Assembly: GCA_964494625.1 (NCBI GenBank)
Contig: CAZBRT010000001.1
Span: 248,001 to 312,000 of the forward strand
Length of the DNA: 64,000 bases
Reading direction: 5' to 3'
Origin: UBA2784 sp964494625
Lineage (GTDB): Bacteria > Pseudomonadota > Alphaproteobacteria > Micropepsales > Micropepsaceae
The notes below the pieces were generated by a model. It ran no database searches. It worked only from the letters and a program-made list of their open reading frames with translations, and was not told the origin of the DNA. How positions within the stretch are numbered: position 1 is the stretch's first letter; the number at the start of each line of letters is the position of its first letter. Position numbers and translations under genes: made by a program. This document shows positions 41,641 to 51,190 of this stretch, in pieces.

Positions 41641-42761
41641 GGCATTTTCTCCGCGGAGGGAATGCCACGCAGATGCGGCGGCACATGCGTATCAAACCAG
41701 TGTCTCAGGCGCGCCAAAGCCGGGTGCGAGAGATCGCGCGCCAGATAGGTCCACATGCGCGGCAGGAAGGCGAGATAACGCGGCTTGCCGTCACGCACAA
41801 AGAGCCGCGCGAAAATGCCGACGATCTTGGCATTGCGTTGGGCCGCCAGAATGGCCGCGGCCTGACGGAAATCATCTTCTCCCGCCAGTACACCTTCGGC
41901 CCGCGCGCGCGCGATATAACGTGCGGTCATGGCGGCGGCGAGGGCGGGATCAACATCGCGCCGCGCATCCTCCAGGAGCGAGATGAGGTCATAGGCGGGA
42001 TGTCCGGCCAGGGCATCCTGGAAGTCGATCAGTCCGGCGCGGGCTGCACCCGTCCGGTTCGGCAGCCAGAAGATGTTCTCGGCGTGATAGTCGCGCAAGG
42101 TCACAATGGCGCGTTCGGGTACGGCCAATGGCAGGATTTCTGCCCACAGCGCCTGATACTCGGCAATTGCGGAAGGATCGGCGGCGCGACCGGTTGCCAA
42201 TGGCAGGAACCATTCCGGCAAAAGCATCGTCTCGGTTGCCAAGGCCAGCGTGTCATAGGCAAGCAATGGCACGCTTTGCGCACCGGCGAGCGGCAGGGCG
42301 GCGGGTGCCGCGACATGATGCAGCCGTACAAGGGCGTCGATCGCTGCCTCATAAAAGGGTCGCACGTCCCTCCCCTGTTCGGCAAGGCGCGCAATCAGGT
42401 CATCGCCCAGATCTTCGTGCAGCAGAAAACCTTGCGCCGGATCGGCGGCAAGGATCTTTGGTGCGGAGAGGCCCTGCGAACACAGAAAATCCGACAAGGC
42501 CGCAAAGGGCCGCACATCAGCGCCGGCAAGGCGTGCGAGTGCGTTGTAGCCGAGTTTCACGCGTTCATCTCTTGTCGCATCGGGCGGACATTTGGGTGCC
42601 TCGGCCAGCTGGGGCTGGTCCATCAGCATGATTTTTTCATGCCCGTGAGCAAGCCGCAGATAGCGCCGCGTGGAAGCGTCCCCCGGCAATGGCGTTCGTG
42701 TCCACATGCCAAAGCCATGCGCCGAAAGGAATGCGTCGATGGCGGCTTTCCGGTCGGTCAT
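41637..42761 (-). CDS. amgK: AmgK-type anomeric MurNAc/GlcNAc kinase
   Basis: 374 residues of the aminoglycoside-phosphotransferase (APH) fold. The catalytic loop is TLRDYHAENIFWLP near 213 (the Asp and Asn), with metal-binding LIDFQDALAGHPAYDL near 238. It phosphorylates MurNAc or GlcNAc at the anomeric carbon, feeding MurU. It is coupled by 4-base overlaps both to tsaE upstream and to murU downstream. Confidence 0.87.
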   Translation of the reverse strand: MTDRKAAIDAFLSAHGFGMWTRTPLPGDASTRRYLRLAHGHEKIMLMDQPQLAEAPKCPPDATRDERVKLGYNALARLAGADVRPFAALSDFLCSQGLSAPKILAADPAQGFLLHEDLGDDLIARLAEQGRDVRPFYEAAIDALVRLHHVAAPAALPLAGAQSVPLLAYDTLALATETMLLPEWFLPLATGRAADPSAIAEYQALWAEILPLAVPERAIVTLRDYHAENIFWLPNRTGAARAGLIDFQDALAGHPAYDLISLLEDARRDVDPALAAAMTARYIARARAEGVLAGEDDFRQAAAILAAQRNAKIVGIFARLFVRDGKPRYLAFLPRMWTYLARDLSHPALARLRHWFDTHVPPHLRGIPSAEKMP

Positions 42762-43240
42762 GCCGCAACTACTCCCGGACCGAGCGCTGCGCGGATGGCG
42801 GCCAGAAAACGGGGCGGGCCTTCAAGGCTTGCCTTGCGCGATGCGGTGCCGCTGCTTTCGAGCCTGATGTGCAATGCGTCGGGCGGCAACAGGTCCAGCA
42901 CCAATTCCGGCCATTCGATCAGGCTGATGGCGGTATCCAGCGCCTCGTCGAGGCCGAGTTCGGCGATCTCGGCAGCGCGCTTGACGCGATAAAGGTCGAA
43001 ATGCCAGATGGGCACCGCCAAGGGATAGGTCTGAACGAGCGTGAATGTCGGGCTTGCGATTTTGCCGGTGGCGCCCAACGCCTCAAGGATCGCACGGGCG
43101 AGCGTCGTTTTCCCGACGCCCAAAGTGCCGCTCAGGGCCACCACATCGCCTATGCCGAGATGCGGCGCCAGGGCGCGGCCAAGCGCCCTTGTGCAGCCTT
43201 CATCGGCAAGGTCGAGAACAAGGGCGTCCGAGTGCGTCAT
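42758..43240 (-). CDS. tsaE: tRNA threonylcarbamoyladenosine biosynthesis ATPase TsaE
   Basis: 160 residues from the ATG at 43240, where the domain starts; the longer frame to 43447 is the divergent promoter region. Walker A is SGTLGVGKTTLARA near 39, with the family motifs IASPTFTLVQTYP near 66, HFDLYRV near 85 and LIEWPE near 113. It works with TsaB and TsaD to install t6A37 on ANN-reading tRNAs. First gene of the minus-strand series leading to trxA. Confidence 0.95.
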   Translation of the reverse strand: MTHSDALVLDLADEGCTRALGRALAPHLGIGDVVALSGTLGVGKTTLARAILEALGATGKIASPTFTLVQTYPLAVPIWHFDLYRVKRAAEIAELGLDEALDTAISLIEWPELVLDLLPPDALHIRLESSGTASRKASLEGPPRFLAAIRAALGPGVVAA

Positions 43241-43389
43241 GGCGGCGTTTTGCCCAAATTCGCCGCATGCTTCAAGCAGCCGCACCCGAAACACGTTAAC
43301 GCACTTGCCTTGATTGCGTCCGCCCAGTTGGGCACTTTGGCCATGAACAACGCGCCTGGCGTGAATTGAGCTTGATCGGATCGGCGGAC

Positions 43390-44601
43390 ATGACGGAACG
43401 TGTAGTGATTGTGGGCGGGGGGCAGGCAGCCTCGCAAGTGGCGGCATCGCTGCGCGGCGAAGGCTTTGGCGGGTCGATCACCATCATCGGGGAGGAGAAG
43501 CACCCACCCTATCAGCGCCCGCCTTTGTCCAAGAAATACCTCGCGGGCGAGCTTGCCGAGGACCGGCTTTTCATCAAACCCGCCGAATTTTACGAAGCGT
43601 CCCACATCACCTTGAAGCTGGGCGTGACCGCAACCGCCATCGACAAAGCAGGCAAGCGCGTGGCAACGCCGCAAGGCGACGTGCCCTATGACCATCTGGT
43701 GATTGCCACGGGCTCGCATGTGCGCCGCCTCAACCTCAAGGGCGCCAATCTCGCCAATGTCTTCTACCTGAGGTCGATCGCGGATGTGGACCTCATCCGT
43801 CCGCATTTTGTGGCGGGCAAGCATCTGGTCATCATCGGCGCGGGCTATATCGGGCTTGAAGTCGCTGCCGTTGCTGCAACGCGCGGCCTCAAGGTGAGCG
43901 TCGTCGAATTGGCCAGCCGCTGCCTTGCGCGCGTCACTTCGCCGGTCATTTCATCCTTCTTTGACGGCGTCCATCGCAAGGCGGGCGTCAATTTCCACTA
44001 CGGCGCGCGGCTTGAGATCATCGAGGGGCACGACCGGGTGGAAGATGTTTCCGTCAACGGCCAATTGCTAGAAGCCGATTTCGTGATCGCGGGGATCGGC
44101 ATTTTGCCGAGCGACAGCCTTGCGCGTGAGGCGGGGCTCGATGTCGAGAACGGCATATTGGTCGATGCGTCGGGACGCACGTCGGATCCATCGATCTATG
44201 CAGCGGGTGACTGCGCTGTCCATTTCAACGTCTTTGCCCAACGCAAGGTGCGGCTGGAATCGGTGCAGAACGCCATCGACCAGGCAAAGGCCGTCGCCTC
44301 GGCCATTGCTGGCAAGCCCAAACCCTACGCCGAAGTGCCCTGGTTCTGGTCGGACCAGTATGATCTCAAGCTGCAGACGGCCGGGCTTTTCTCGCCCACC
44401 GATCAGGTGGTGCTGCGCGGCGATCCCGCCAGTGCCAAGTTCGCGGCCTTCTATCTGCGCGACGGGGTTTTGGCGGCCGTTGACGCCATCAATGCGGCGC
44501 CCGAATTCATGATGGGCAAGCTCCTGATCGCCAAAGGCGCGAGGCCAGACCCCGCCCGGCTGGCCGATCCCGCCATTCCGATGAAGAATGTCGCAGCGTA
44601 A
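43390..44601 (+). CDS. FAD-dependent ferredoxin--NAD(P) reductase (rubredoxin/ferredoxin reductase family)
   Basis: 403 residues from the ATG at 43390. Two dinucleotide motifs are seen, VIVGGGQAASQVAASL near 5 for FAD and VIIGAGYIGLEVAAVA near 146 for NAD(P)H, and the FAD-contacting ATG in LVIATGS and DPSIYAAGDCAV near 270. The C-terminal reductase domain includes PWFWSDQYDLKLQTAG. These enzymes pass electrons to a 2Fe-2S ferredoxin serving P450s or dioxygenases; a ferredoxin gene follows 127 bases downstream. No P450 is in the window. Confidence 0.92.
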   Translation: MTERVVIVGGGQAASQVAASLRGEGFGGSITIIGEEKHPPYQRPPLSKKYLAGELAEDRLFIKPAEFYEASHITLKLGVTATAIDKAGKRVATPQGDVPYDHLVIATGSHVRRLNLKGANLANVFYLRSIADVDLIRPHFVAGKHLVIIGAGYIGLEVAAVAATRGLKVSVVELASRCLARVTSPVISSFFDGVHRKAGVNFHYGARLEIIEGHDRVEDVSVNGQLLEADFVIAGIGILPSDSLAREAGLDVENGILVDASGRTSDPSIYAAGDCAVHFNVFAQRKVRLESVQNAIDQAKAVASAIAGKPKPYAEVPWFWSDQYDLKLQTAGLFSPTDQVVLRGDPASAKFAAFYLRDGVLAAVDAINAAPEFMMGKLLIAKGARPDPARLADPAIPMKNVAA

Positions 44602-44728
44602 CCTTGGGAAAGAACGGGAGTTCTGGGCGCTTGAAATGTGGTGGCCCCCATGGTTTTTAGCCTCCCGGCGCGGCGATAATCCGCCCTGCCCTTCGTCCTG
44701 CCACCTGATCCCCGGAAAGCCCTGTCGC

Positions 44729-45049
44729 ATGGCCAAGATCACCTACGTTGAAAGCAACGGCAAAGAGCATGTCGTTGAGGTGGCCGACGGCCTTTCGGTG
44801 ATGGAAGGCGCGGTCAAAAACCTCGTGCCCGGCATCGACGCCGATTGCGGCGGCGCATGCGCATGCGCCACCTGCCATGTCTATGTGGACGAGAAATGGC
44901 TTCCCAAAATGCCGGTCAAGCAGGACATGGAACAGACCATGCTCGACTTCGCCAATGACGTGCACGAGAACTCGCGCCTGTCATGCCAGATCAAGGTGTC
45001 GGCAGCGCTTGACGGCCTTGTCGTGCGCATGCCGAAAAGCCAGCACTGA
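44729..45049 (+). CDS. Adrenodoxin-type 2Fe-2S ferredoxin
   Basis: 106 residues from the ATG at 44729 (MAKITYVESNGK); the open frame upstream is leader. Cluster ligands have the C-x5-C-x2-C pattern in DCGGACACATC near residues 38-48, with the fourth Cys in SRLSCQI near 87. LSVMEGAVKNLVPGI precedes the cluster, as in bacterial ferredoxins of the isoprenoid/P450 type. It is the likely electron acceptor of the reductase just upstream. Confidence 0.95.
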   Translation: MAKITYVESNGKEHVVEVADGLSVMEGAVKNLVPGIDADCGGACACATCHVYVDEKWLPKMPVKQDMEQTMLDFANDVHENSRLSCQIKVSAALDGLVVRMPKSQH

Positions 45050-45066
45050 ATTTTCCGCGCAAGCCC

Positions 45067-45987
45067 TCACACCACCGGCAGGCTGATCCCCATCGCGTCC
45101 GCCGTCTGCGGGCCGATGATGCCGTCATCGCCATCCTTGCCGAACGCATCCGTCTGGAAGGCGAGCAGGGATTTCAGCGTCTCCATGCCGAACTTGCCGT
45201 CGATCGTGCCGCCATACCAGCCCAGCAAGGTGAGCGCGGATTGCGCTGCGGCCACAATATCGCCCTGCGATCCGTAACGCAGCCGCATTGCCTGCGGTGC
45301 AGACCTGCCGGCGGCGCGGCGCTGGGCGTCACTGCCTGAGAGCAGCATGTAGCTGAAATCCGCCTGTCCCTCCGCATAGGCACGCGCACGGAAGGTTTTC
45401 CACGCCCCGGTGTCGGACTGATCGCCGCGTCTGGTGCAACGCGGATATCCTTCGATCACCTGACAGCCCGCCGAGGAGAAACCCGGCATGTTGGTGCTCA
45501 TCGCCCAGGCGGCGTGAATGTTGTTGAAGGGCGTCGAGCCCGTGTCAACGCGATCGTCATTGCCATAGCCATCCGCCTTCACGGTGCGCCGCACGGGCAA
45601 TTTCCCCTCATTGCGGAAGGCGACATGGCCGGTCGGCTTGCCCTTGCGATGCTCGCCCTTGTGATAACCGGTAAAGAAGCCGGTCAATTGCATGTTGGCG
45701 CCCGAGCCATTCTTCAGGACCGCCGCCTTCACCGATTTCTGGCTTGGCACGGTCGAACCGGGGAAGCAGGCAAAGCCCTCACCCTTCTTCCACTGGATGA
45801 GCGTGCAGCGCAGATGGGTGTGATTGATCGGCCTCGCCTCCAGGACATGCTCGCGCTTCATCATGTCACTGCCTGCGGCAACCGGCAGGCAGCCGCGCAG
45901 GCCCGCAAAGACCATGACACCCGCAGGCACAGGAAACGCGTTCTGACTGGCCAGATAGGCAAGATCGGATTCGGTGAGGGTGAACAT
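45067..45987 (-). CDS. Peptidoglycan-binding protein with a YkuD-like His...SxGC motif
   Basis: 306 residues, no signal peptide. The middle has FNNIHAAWAMSTNMPGFSSAGCQVIEG near 155-182 (landmark pieces FNNIHAAW and FSSAGCQVIEG), reminiscent of the His and Ser-x-Gly-Cys of L,D-transpeptidases and of some phage lysins. The C-terminal 70 residues are a PG_binding_1 domain (SALTLLGWYGGTIDGKFGMET, DGIIGPQTADAM). It may act on or bind cell wall; lack of a signal makes a phage-derived lysin origin possible. It is convergent with the ferredoxin gene, separated by only 17 bases. Confidence 0.7.
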   Translation of the reverse strand: MFTLTESDLAYLASQNAFPVPAGVMVFAGLRGCLPVAAGSDMMKREHVLEARPINHTHLRCTLIQWKKGEGFACFPGSTVPSQKSVKAAVLKNGSGANMQLTGFFTGYHKGEHRKGKPTGHVAFRNEGKLPVRRTVKADGYGNDDRVDTGSTPFNNIHAAWAMSTNMPGFSSAGCQVIEGYPRCTRRGDQSDTGAWKTFRARAYAEGQADFSYMLLSGSDAQRRAAGRSAPQAMRLRYGSQGDIVAAAQSALTLLGWYGGTIDGKFGMETLKSLLAFQTDAFGKDGDDGIIGPQTADAMGISLPVV

Positions 45988-46116
45988 GGGATGTGCGCCT
46001 CCTTGAATTCTGTTTGCGTGAGCAGAGGCTCGCCGACAGGCGGCATGTCACACGCGTTTCGTTTCCAGCATTCTTGTCGGGTCAGCGAACGACGGGGACA
46101 GGCTGCAAAACGAGCG

Positions 46117-47463
46117 TCAAGCCATGCCATTGGCGGCAAGCACATGACCCGCCAGATAGAGCGAGCCGCAGATCAGGATGCGCGGCGGCGGCGCGTCAGG
46201 CTCAAGGACGGAGGCGCGCGCCTCGATCTGGAGCAGCGCATCTTCCAGATCATCGGCGGGTGCAGCATCGAGCCCAGCCGCGCGGGCCGCATCGTAGAGG
46301 GCGCCTGCGCCAAAGCTTGCCTCCTCGCCCGGCACCGCGATCGTGCAGACATGGGTGACGAGGCCGCGGAACTGGGCAAAAAACGCCTGCGCGTCCTTGG
46401 TCGTCAGCATGCCGGTGACCATGAAGAGCGGACGCGGCGATTTTTCCTCAAGATCCGCCATGGCCTGCGCCAGGGCTTCGGCCGCGTGCGGATTGTGCCC
46501 GCCATCAAGCCAGATCTCGGTGCCCGAGGGCGTATCCTCAAAGATCGGTCCCTTGGGCAGGCGCTGGAGACGCGCGGGCCAGAAGACATTCGCCAACCCC
46601 GTCTCGATGGCGCGCTCGTCCACGCGCGGTCCCGGCCAGAAGCGCAGTGCCGCAATCGCCATTGCCGCATTGCCAAGCTGGTGGCGCCCGGCCAAGGCGG
46701 GCAGCGGCAGATCAAGGAGCGTGTCGTTGTCCTCGAAAATGAAACGGCCATGCTCTTCATGCGCACGGAAATCCTGACCGAAGAAGCGCGCCGTCGCCCC
46801 GCGGGATGCAACCAATTCCTCAAATACGCTGCGCGCCTCGTCGGGTTGCGGGCCGATGATGACGCGGCCGCCCTTCTTGATGATGCCGGCCTTTTCGCGG
46901 GCGATCTCGCCCAGCGTGTTGCCAAGCCACGCCTGATGATCAAGACCGATGGGCGTGATGATCGCCATATCCGGTGCCGCAATCACGTTGGTCGCATCAA
47001 GCCGTCCGCCCAGCCCCACTTCCAGGACCAGGGCATCGGCCGGCACGCGCGCAAAGGCAACGAAGGCCGCCGCCGTTGTCACTTCGAAAATCGTGATCGG
47101 TGCGCCGTCATTGACGCGCTCCACTTCGTCCAGGATGGCGGCCAGCATGTCCTCGCCGATCAGGCGTCCCGCCAGACGGATGCGCTCGTGAAAGCGAACG
47201 AGATGCGGCGAGGTATAGACGTGGACCTTGCGTCCGCCCGCTTCCAGCATGGCGCGCAGATAGGCGCAGGTTGATCCCTTGCCGTTGGTGCCCGCGACAT
47301 GGATGACGGGCGGCAGGGCGAGATGCGGATTGCCGAGTTTTTCGAGGAGCGCCTCGATGCGCTCCAGCGACAGGTCAATCAGCTTCGGGTGAAGCGATTT
47401 CAGGCGCTCAAGGGTTGCGCCGCTTTCCATCTGCGGCGCGGGTCGGGACGCCATCGCGCTCAA
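46117..47463 (-). CDS. folC: Bifunctional folylpolyglutamate/dihydrofolate synthase
   Basis: 448 residues. The Mur-ligase-type ATP motif is VIHVAGTNGKGSTCAYL near 53, with the conserved SPHLVRFHERI near 85, VLEVGLGGRLDATN near 145 and LDGGHNPHAAEAL near 318. It adds glutamate to dihydropteroate and folates. Its start overlaps the accD stop by 4 bases, in the alphaproteobacterial trpF-trpB-trpA-accD-folC order. Confidence 0.95.
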   Translation of the reverse strand: MSAMASRPAPQMESGATLERLKSLHPKLIDLSLERIEALLEKLGNPHLALPPVIHVAGTNGKGSTCAYLRAMLEAGGRKVHVYTSPHLVRFHERIRLAGRLIGEDMLAAILDEVERVNDGAPITIFEVTTAAAFVAFARVPADALVLEVGLGGRLDATNVIAAPDMAIITPIGLDHQAWLGNTLGEIAREKAGIIKKGGRVIIGPQPDEARSVFEELVASRGATARFFGQDFRAHEEHGRFIFEDNDTLLDLPLPALAGRHQLGNAAMAIAALRFWPGPRVDERAIETGLANVFWPARLQRLPKGPIFEDTPSGTEIWLDGGHNPHAAEALAQAMADLEEKSPRPLFMVTGMLTTKDAQAFFAQFRGLVTHVCTIAVPGEEASFGAGALYDAARAAGLDAAPADDLEDALLQIEARASVLEPDAPPPRILICGSLYLAGHVLAANGMA

Positions 47464-48407
47464 GTCTGCGGCGCGCGGCCGATGGTCATGGCCGTTGCGG
47501 GTGGCACCGGCAAGAGTGCAGCCGCGTCCACCATCGCGCCGTCTGCGCCGTGGGCCGTGCCTTCCATCAGGATGCGCAGGATGCGTGCCAGCGTTTCCTT
47601 CATGGCATGACGATGGACAACGATATCGACCATGCCGTGGTCACGCAGATATTCGGCGCGCTGGAAACCGTCGGGCAGGCGCTCGCGGATGGTCTGCTCG
47701 ATCACGCGGGGGCCGGCAAAGCCGATGAGCGCGCCCGGTTCGGCAATGTGGACATCGCCGAGCATCGCATAGGACGCTGTCACGCCGCCGGTGGTCGGAT
47801 CGGTCAGGACGACGATGTAAGGCAGGCGCGCCTCGCGCAGCATCTGCACCGCAACGGTCGTGCGCGGCATCTGCATGAGCGACAGGATGCCCTCCTGCAT
47901 GCGTGCGCCGCCAGCCGCTGCAAAGACGATCAGGGGTGCGTGGTTGGCCAGCGCCTCTTCGGCCGCGGTGATGATTGCCTCGCCCGCGGCCATGCCGAGC
48001 GAACCGCCCATGAAGGCAAAATTCTGGACCGCAACCACGCTGGGCACGCCACCGATGAGACCCTTGGCGGAGACAACCGCATCGGTCTGGCCGGTCTTGG
48101 CGCGCGCGTCCTTCAGGCGATCAACGTATTTCTTCTCGTCGCGGAAGCGCAGCGGGTCGGCGGGCGCCTGCGGTGCGACCAGGAGGTCATAGACAGCGCC
48201 GTCGAAAAGGCCCTCGAAGCGCTCCTTCGGCAGGACCTTCATGTGGTAGTCGCAATGGGTGCAGACATTCTGCGCCTGCGCGAGATCGCGATGGAAAACC
48301 ATCTCGCCGCAATTGGGGCATTTGCGCCAAAGATTGTCCGGCGTGTCGGCGCGCGCCGTGAACAGGCCTTTGATCTTGGGACGGACGAAATTGTTGATCC
48401 AGTTCAT
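47460..48407 (-). CDS. accD: Acetyl-CoA carboxylase carboxyltransferase subunit beta
   Basis: 315 residues. The four-cysteine zinc ribbon is CPNCGEMVFH and CTHCDYH near residues 30-52. The crotonase-like carboxyltransferase core has KGLIGGVPSVVAVQNFAFMGGSLG near 125 (landmarks GLIGGV and FMGGSLG), AGGARMQEG near 165, and GGVTASYAMLGD near 205. It transfers carboxyl from biotin to acetyl-CoA in fatty-acid synthesis with AccA. Upstream gap to trpA is 77 bases; downstream it overlaps folC. Confidence 0.97.
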   Translation of the reverse strand: MNWINNFVRPKIKGLFTARADTPDNLWRKCPNCGEMVFHRDLAQAQNVCTHCDYHMKVLPKERFEGLFDGAVYDLLVAPQAPADPLRFRDEKKYVDRLKDARAKTGQTDAVVSAKGLIGGVPSVVAVQNFAFMGGSLGMAAGEAIITAAEEALANHAPLIVFAAAGGARMQEGILSLMQMPRTTVAVQMLREARLPYIVVLTDPTTGGVTASYAMLGDVHIAEPGALIGFAGPRVIEQTIRERLPDGFQRAEYLRDHGMVDIVVHRHAMKETLARILRILMEGTAHGADGAMVDAAALLPVPPATAMTIGRAPQT

Positions 48408-48484
48408 CGCGGGAATGGCATCCGTTGCTGTTGCACAAGACGATCTTCCTGCCGGGTCCGGCAGGACGACACGCTACCCGACAT

Positions 48485-49309
48485 TTACGCGCGTCCCCTC
48501 GCTACGCCGCCGCGCAAGTCGCGGACGAGAGAGAGAACATCGGCCACCAGTCCCGGCTTTGCCCTTCCCCCGGCATCCAGCCCGGCAGCCACACGGTCGA
48601 CTATAGCAGACCCGACAACCGCCGCGTCGGCAATCCGCGCAATCGTGGCGGCGTCTTCCGCATTCTTGATGCCGAAACCGACGGCAATCGGCAAGTCCGT
48701 GCAAGCCCTTATCCTTAAGATGTCGCGTTGGACACTTTCTGCGACAAAAGATTTCGTACCGGTCACGCCTGTGATTGAAACGTAATAGAGAAAACCACCG
48801 GCGCCATCGAGCACGGCAGGCAGGCGGGCATCCGTGGTGGTGGGGGTCGCCAGCCGGATGAGATCAAGGCCCGCAGCCCCGAAATGACGACGCCACTCGC
48901 GGTCCTCCTCGGGCGGCAGATCAACGATGATGAGGCCATCGACGCCCGCTGCGTGTGCTTCGCGGGCAAAGCGTTCGGCCCCACGTGCATGAACCGGATT
49001 GGCATAGCCCATGAGCACGATCGGCGTCGTGTCATCCACCGCCCGCAAGGCGCGCGCGATGGCGAAGGTCTTGTCCATCGACGCGCCGGCATGAAGCGCG
49101 CGCAAGCCTGCGGCCTGGACGGCGGGGCCATCGGCCATCGGATCGGTGAACGGCATGCCGAGCTCGATCAGATCGGCGCCCGCGCCGGGAAGGCCGAGCA
49201 CAATCTCCTTCGAGGTTTCGTGATCAGGATCGCCCGCGCTCACATAAGCGATCAGGGCAGCGCGGTTCTTGCGGCGCAATCCGGCAAAGCGGGCAGCGAT
49301 GCGTGACAT
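48485..49309 (-). CDS. trpA: Tryptophan synthase alpha chain
   Basis: 274 residues from the ATG at 49309 (MSRIAARF). It has the catalytic Glu in DLIELGMPFTDPMADGP near 48 and the loop Asp, plus FVAESVQRDILR near 185 and VGFGIKNAEDA near 213. It cleaves indole-glycerol phosphate and channels indole to TrpB, whose stop is ten bases upstream. Confidence 0.97.
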   Translation of the reverse strand: MSRIAARFAGLRRKNRAALIAYVSAGDPDHETSKEIVLGLPGAGADLIELGMPFTDPMADGPAVQAAGLRALHAGASMDKTFAIARALRAVDDTTPIVLMGYANPVHARGAERFAREAHAAGVDGLIIVDLPPEEDREWRRHFGAAGLDLIRLATPTTTDARLPAVLDGAGGFLYYVSITGVTGTKSFVAESVQRDILRIRACTDLPIAVGFGIKNAEDAATIARIADAAVVGSAIVDRVAAGLDAGGRAKPGLVADVLSLVRDLRGGVARGRA

Positions 49310-49319
49310 ATCCGCCTCC

Positions 49320-50537
49320 TCAGATGAAGGTGCCGATTGCTTCGGCAATCGTGAAAATGTCCTTGTCGCCACGACCGCACATGTTCATGCAGATGATGTG
49401 ATCCTTCGGCAAGGTCGGCGCGATGCGGATGACGTGCGCCAGCGCGTGCGCTGGTTCAAGCGCCGGCAGAATGCCCTCCAGCCGTGCGCAAAGCTTGAAG
49501 GCGTCAAGCGCCTCCGTGTCGGTCGCCGAGACATATTGCACGCGGCCGATGTCGCGCAACCAGGCATGCTCGGGCCCGACGCCGGGATAATCGAGGCCTG
49601 CGGATATCGAATGCGCCTCGGTGATCTGGCCGTCGCCATCCTGCAAGAGATAGGTGCGGTTGCCATGGAGGATGCCCGGCGTGCCGCGCGACAGCGAGGC
49701 GGCGTGCTCGGGCGTATCAATCCCGTGTCCCGCTGCCTCGACGCCATGCATGGCAACGCTTGCGTCATCGAGGAAAGGATGAAAGAGGCCGATGGCGTTC
49801 GATCCGCCACCGATGCAGGCGACCAGCGTATCGGGCAGGCGACCCATCAGCTTCTGGATTTGCTCGCGCGCCTCGCGGCCGATGATCGACTGGAAGTCAC
49901 GCACCATCATCGGATAGGGATGCGGGCCTGCCGCCGTGCCGATGCAGTAGAATGTGTCGTGGACATTGGCGACCCAGTCGCGCAACGCCTCGTTCATCGC
50001 GTCCTTCAATGTGCGCGCGCCGGATCTGACCGGCACCAATTCGGCGCCGAGAAGTTTCATCCGGAAGACATTGGGCTTCTGGCGCTCGATATCCGTCTCA
50101 CCCATGAAGACAACGCAAGGCAGGCCAAAGCGCGCGGCAACCGTTGCGGTCGCGACACCATGCTGGCCCGCGCCGGTCTCGGCGATGATGCGGGTCTTGC
50201 CCATGCGGCGGGCAAGAAGGATCTGGCCGATGCAATTGTTGATCTTGTGGGCGCCGGTGTGGTTCAGCTCGTCACGCTTGAAGCAGATCTGCGCGCCGCC
50301 AAGATGGTTCGTCAGGCGTTCGGCAAAATAAAGCGGGCTCGGGCGTCCGACATAATGCTCCATCAGCCAGTCGAATTCGGCGTGAAAGGCGGGATCGGCT
50401 TTGGCGGCCGCATATTCCGTCTCAAGCACGAAAAGCAGCGGCATCAGTGTCTCGGCAACAAAGCGCCCGCCATAGGCGCCGAAATGGCCTGATGCGTCGG
50501 GGCCGTCGCGAAGGGAATTGGGGCGATGCGTGTTCAT
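49320..50537 (-). CDS. trpB: Tryptophan synthase beta chain
   Basis: 405 residues. The PLP lysine is in the conserved ELNHTGAHKINN near 84-95, with GAGQHGVATATVAARFG near 117 and GGGSNAIGLFHPF near 240. It joins indole and serine to make tryptophan. It overlaps the trpF stop by 4 bases and precedes trpA closely, so trpF-trpB-trpA are co-transcribed. Confidence 0.98.
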   Translation of the reverse strand: MNTHRPNSLRDGPDASGHFGAYGGRFVAETLMPLLFVLETEYAAAKADPAFHAEFDWLMEHYVGRPSPLYFAERLTNHLGGAQICFKRDELNHTGAHKINNCIGQILLARRMGKTRIIAETGAGQHGVATATVAARFGLPCVVFMGETDIERQKPNVFRMKLLGAELVPVRSGARTLKDAMNEALRDWVANVHDTFYCIGTAAGPHPYPMMVRDFQSIIGREAREQIQKLMGRLPDTLVACIGGGSNAIGLFHPFLDDASVAMHGVEAAGHGIDTPEHAASLSRGTPGILHGNRTYLLQDGDGQITEAHSISAGLDYPGVGPEHAWLRDIGRVQYVSATDTEALDAFKLCARLEGILPALEPAHALAHVIRIAPTLPKDHIICMNMCGRGDKDIFTIAEAIGTFI

Positions 50538-51190
50538 GCTCTTGCTTCAAATGCCCTTCGTGCTGACGCCACAAATCCGGCGATCAGCGTTTCATCCTTC
50601 TGGCCAGGCGCGCTTTCAAGGGATGTTGACGCATCAACGGCGTGCGCGCCGCTTTGCGCAATCGCGTCCGCGACATTTGCCGGTGAAAGCCCGCCTGCCA
50701 GAAACCACGGTTTTGCAATCTTGAGACCCGAAAGCAACCGCCAATCAAAGCTTTCCCCCAGACCACCCGGCCGGTCGGACCCTTTTGGCGGCTTGGCATC
50801 GAACATCAGCCAGTCGGCATTTGCTTCATGGTCGCGCAGAAAGGTCGTGATGTCGTCGGGGCCGGCGACACCGGCGACCTTGATCACGGGAAGCCCGAAG
50901 CGTTTGCGGATATCGGCCACGCGCGCCGGTGTCTCGCGCCCATGCAGCTGGATGAAGCCGGGATTTACCGCATCAACCGCTGCCGCGATGGCAGCGTCAT
51001 CAGCATCAACGACAAGGATCACCCGCTTGAGCGACGGGGGCGTGATGGCGGCAAGCGCGCGCGCCTGATCGTGGGCAAGATTGCGTGGGCTCTTCGCAAA
51101 GAAGACAAAGCCGCCATGGGTTGCGCCTGCATCAGCTGCCGCCATCACCGCGCCGGGCGAAGTCAGGCCGCAGATCTTGATCGCGTTCAT
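50534..51190 (-). CDS. trpF: Phosphoribosylanthranilate isomerase
   Basis: 218 residues, one TIM barrel starting IKICGLTSPGAVMAA with the catalytic Cys near residue 7, FVFFAKSPRNL near 29, IQLHGRETPARV near 78 with the catalytic Asp nearby, and FLAGGLSPANVADAI near 163. It overlaps lapA upstream and trpB downstream by 4 bases each. Confidence 0.96.
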   Translation of the reverse strand: MNAIKICGLTSPGAVMAAADAGATHGGFVFFAKSPRNLAHDQARALAAITPPSLKRVILVVDADDAAIAAAVDAVNPGFIQLHGRETPARVADIRKRFGLPVIKVAGVAGPDDITTFLRDHEANADWLMFDAKPPKGSDRPGGLGESFDWRLLSGLKIAKPWFLAGGLSPANVADAIAQSGAHAVDASTSLESAPGQKDETLIAGFVASARRAFEARA

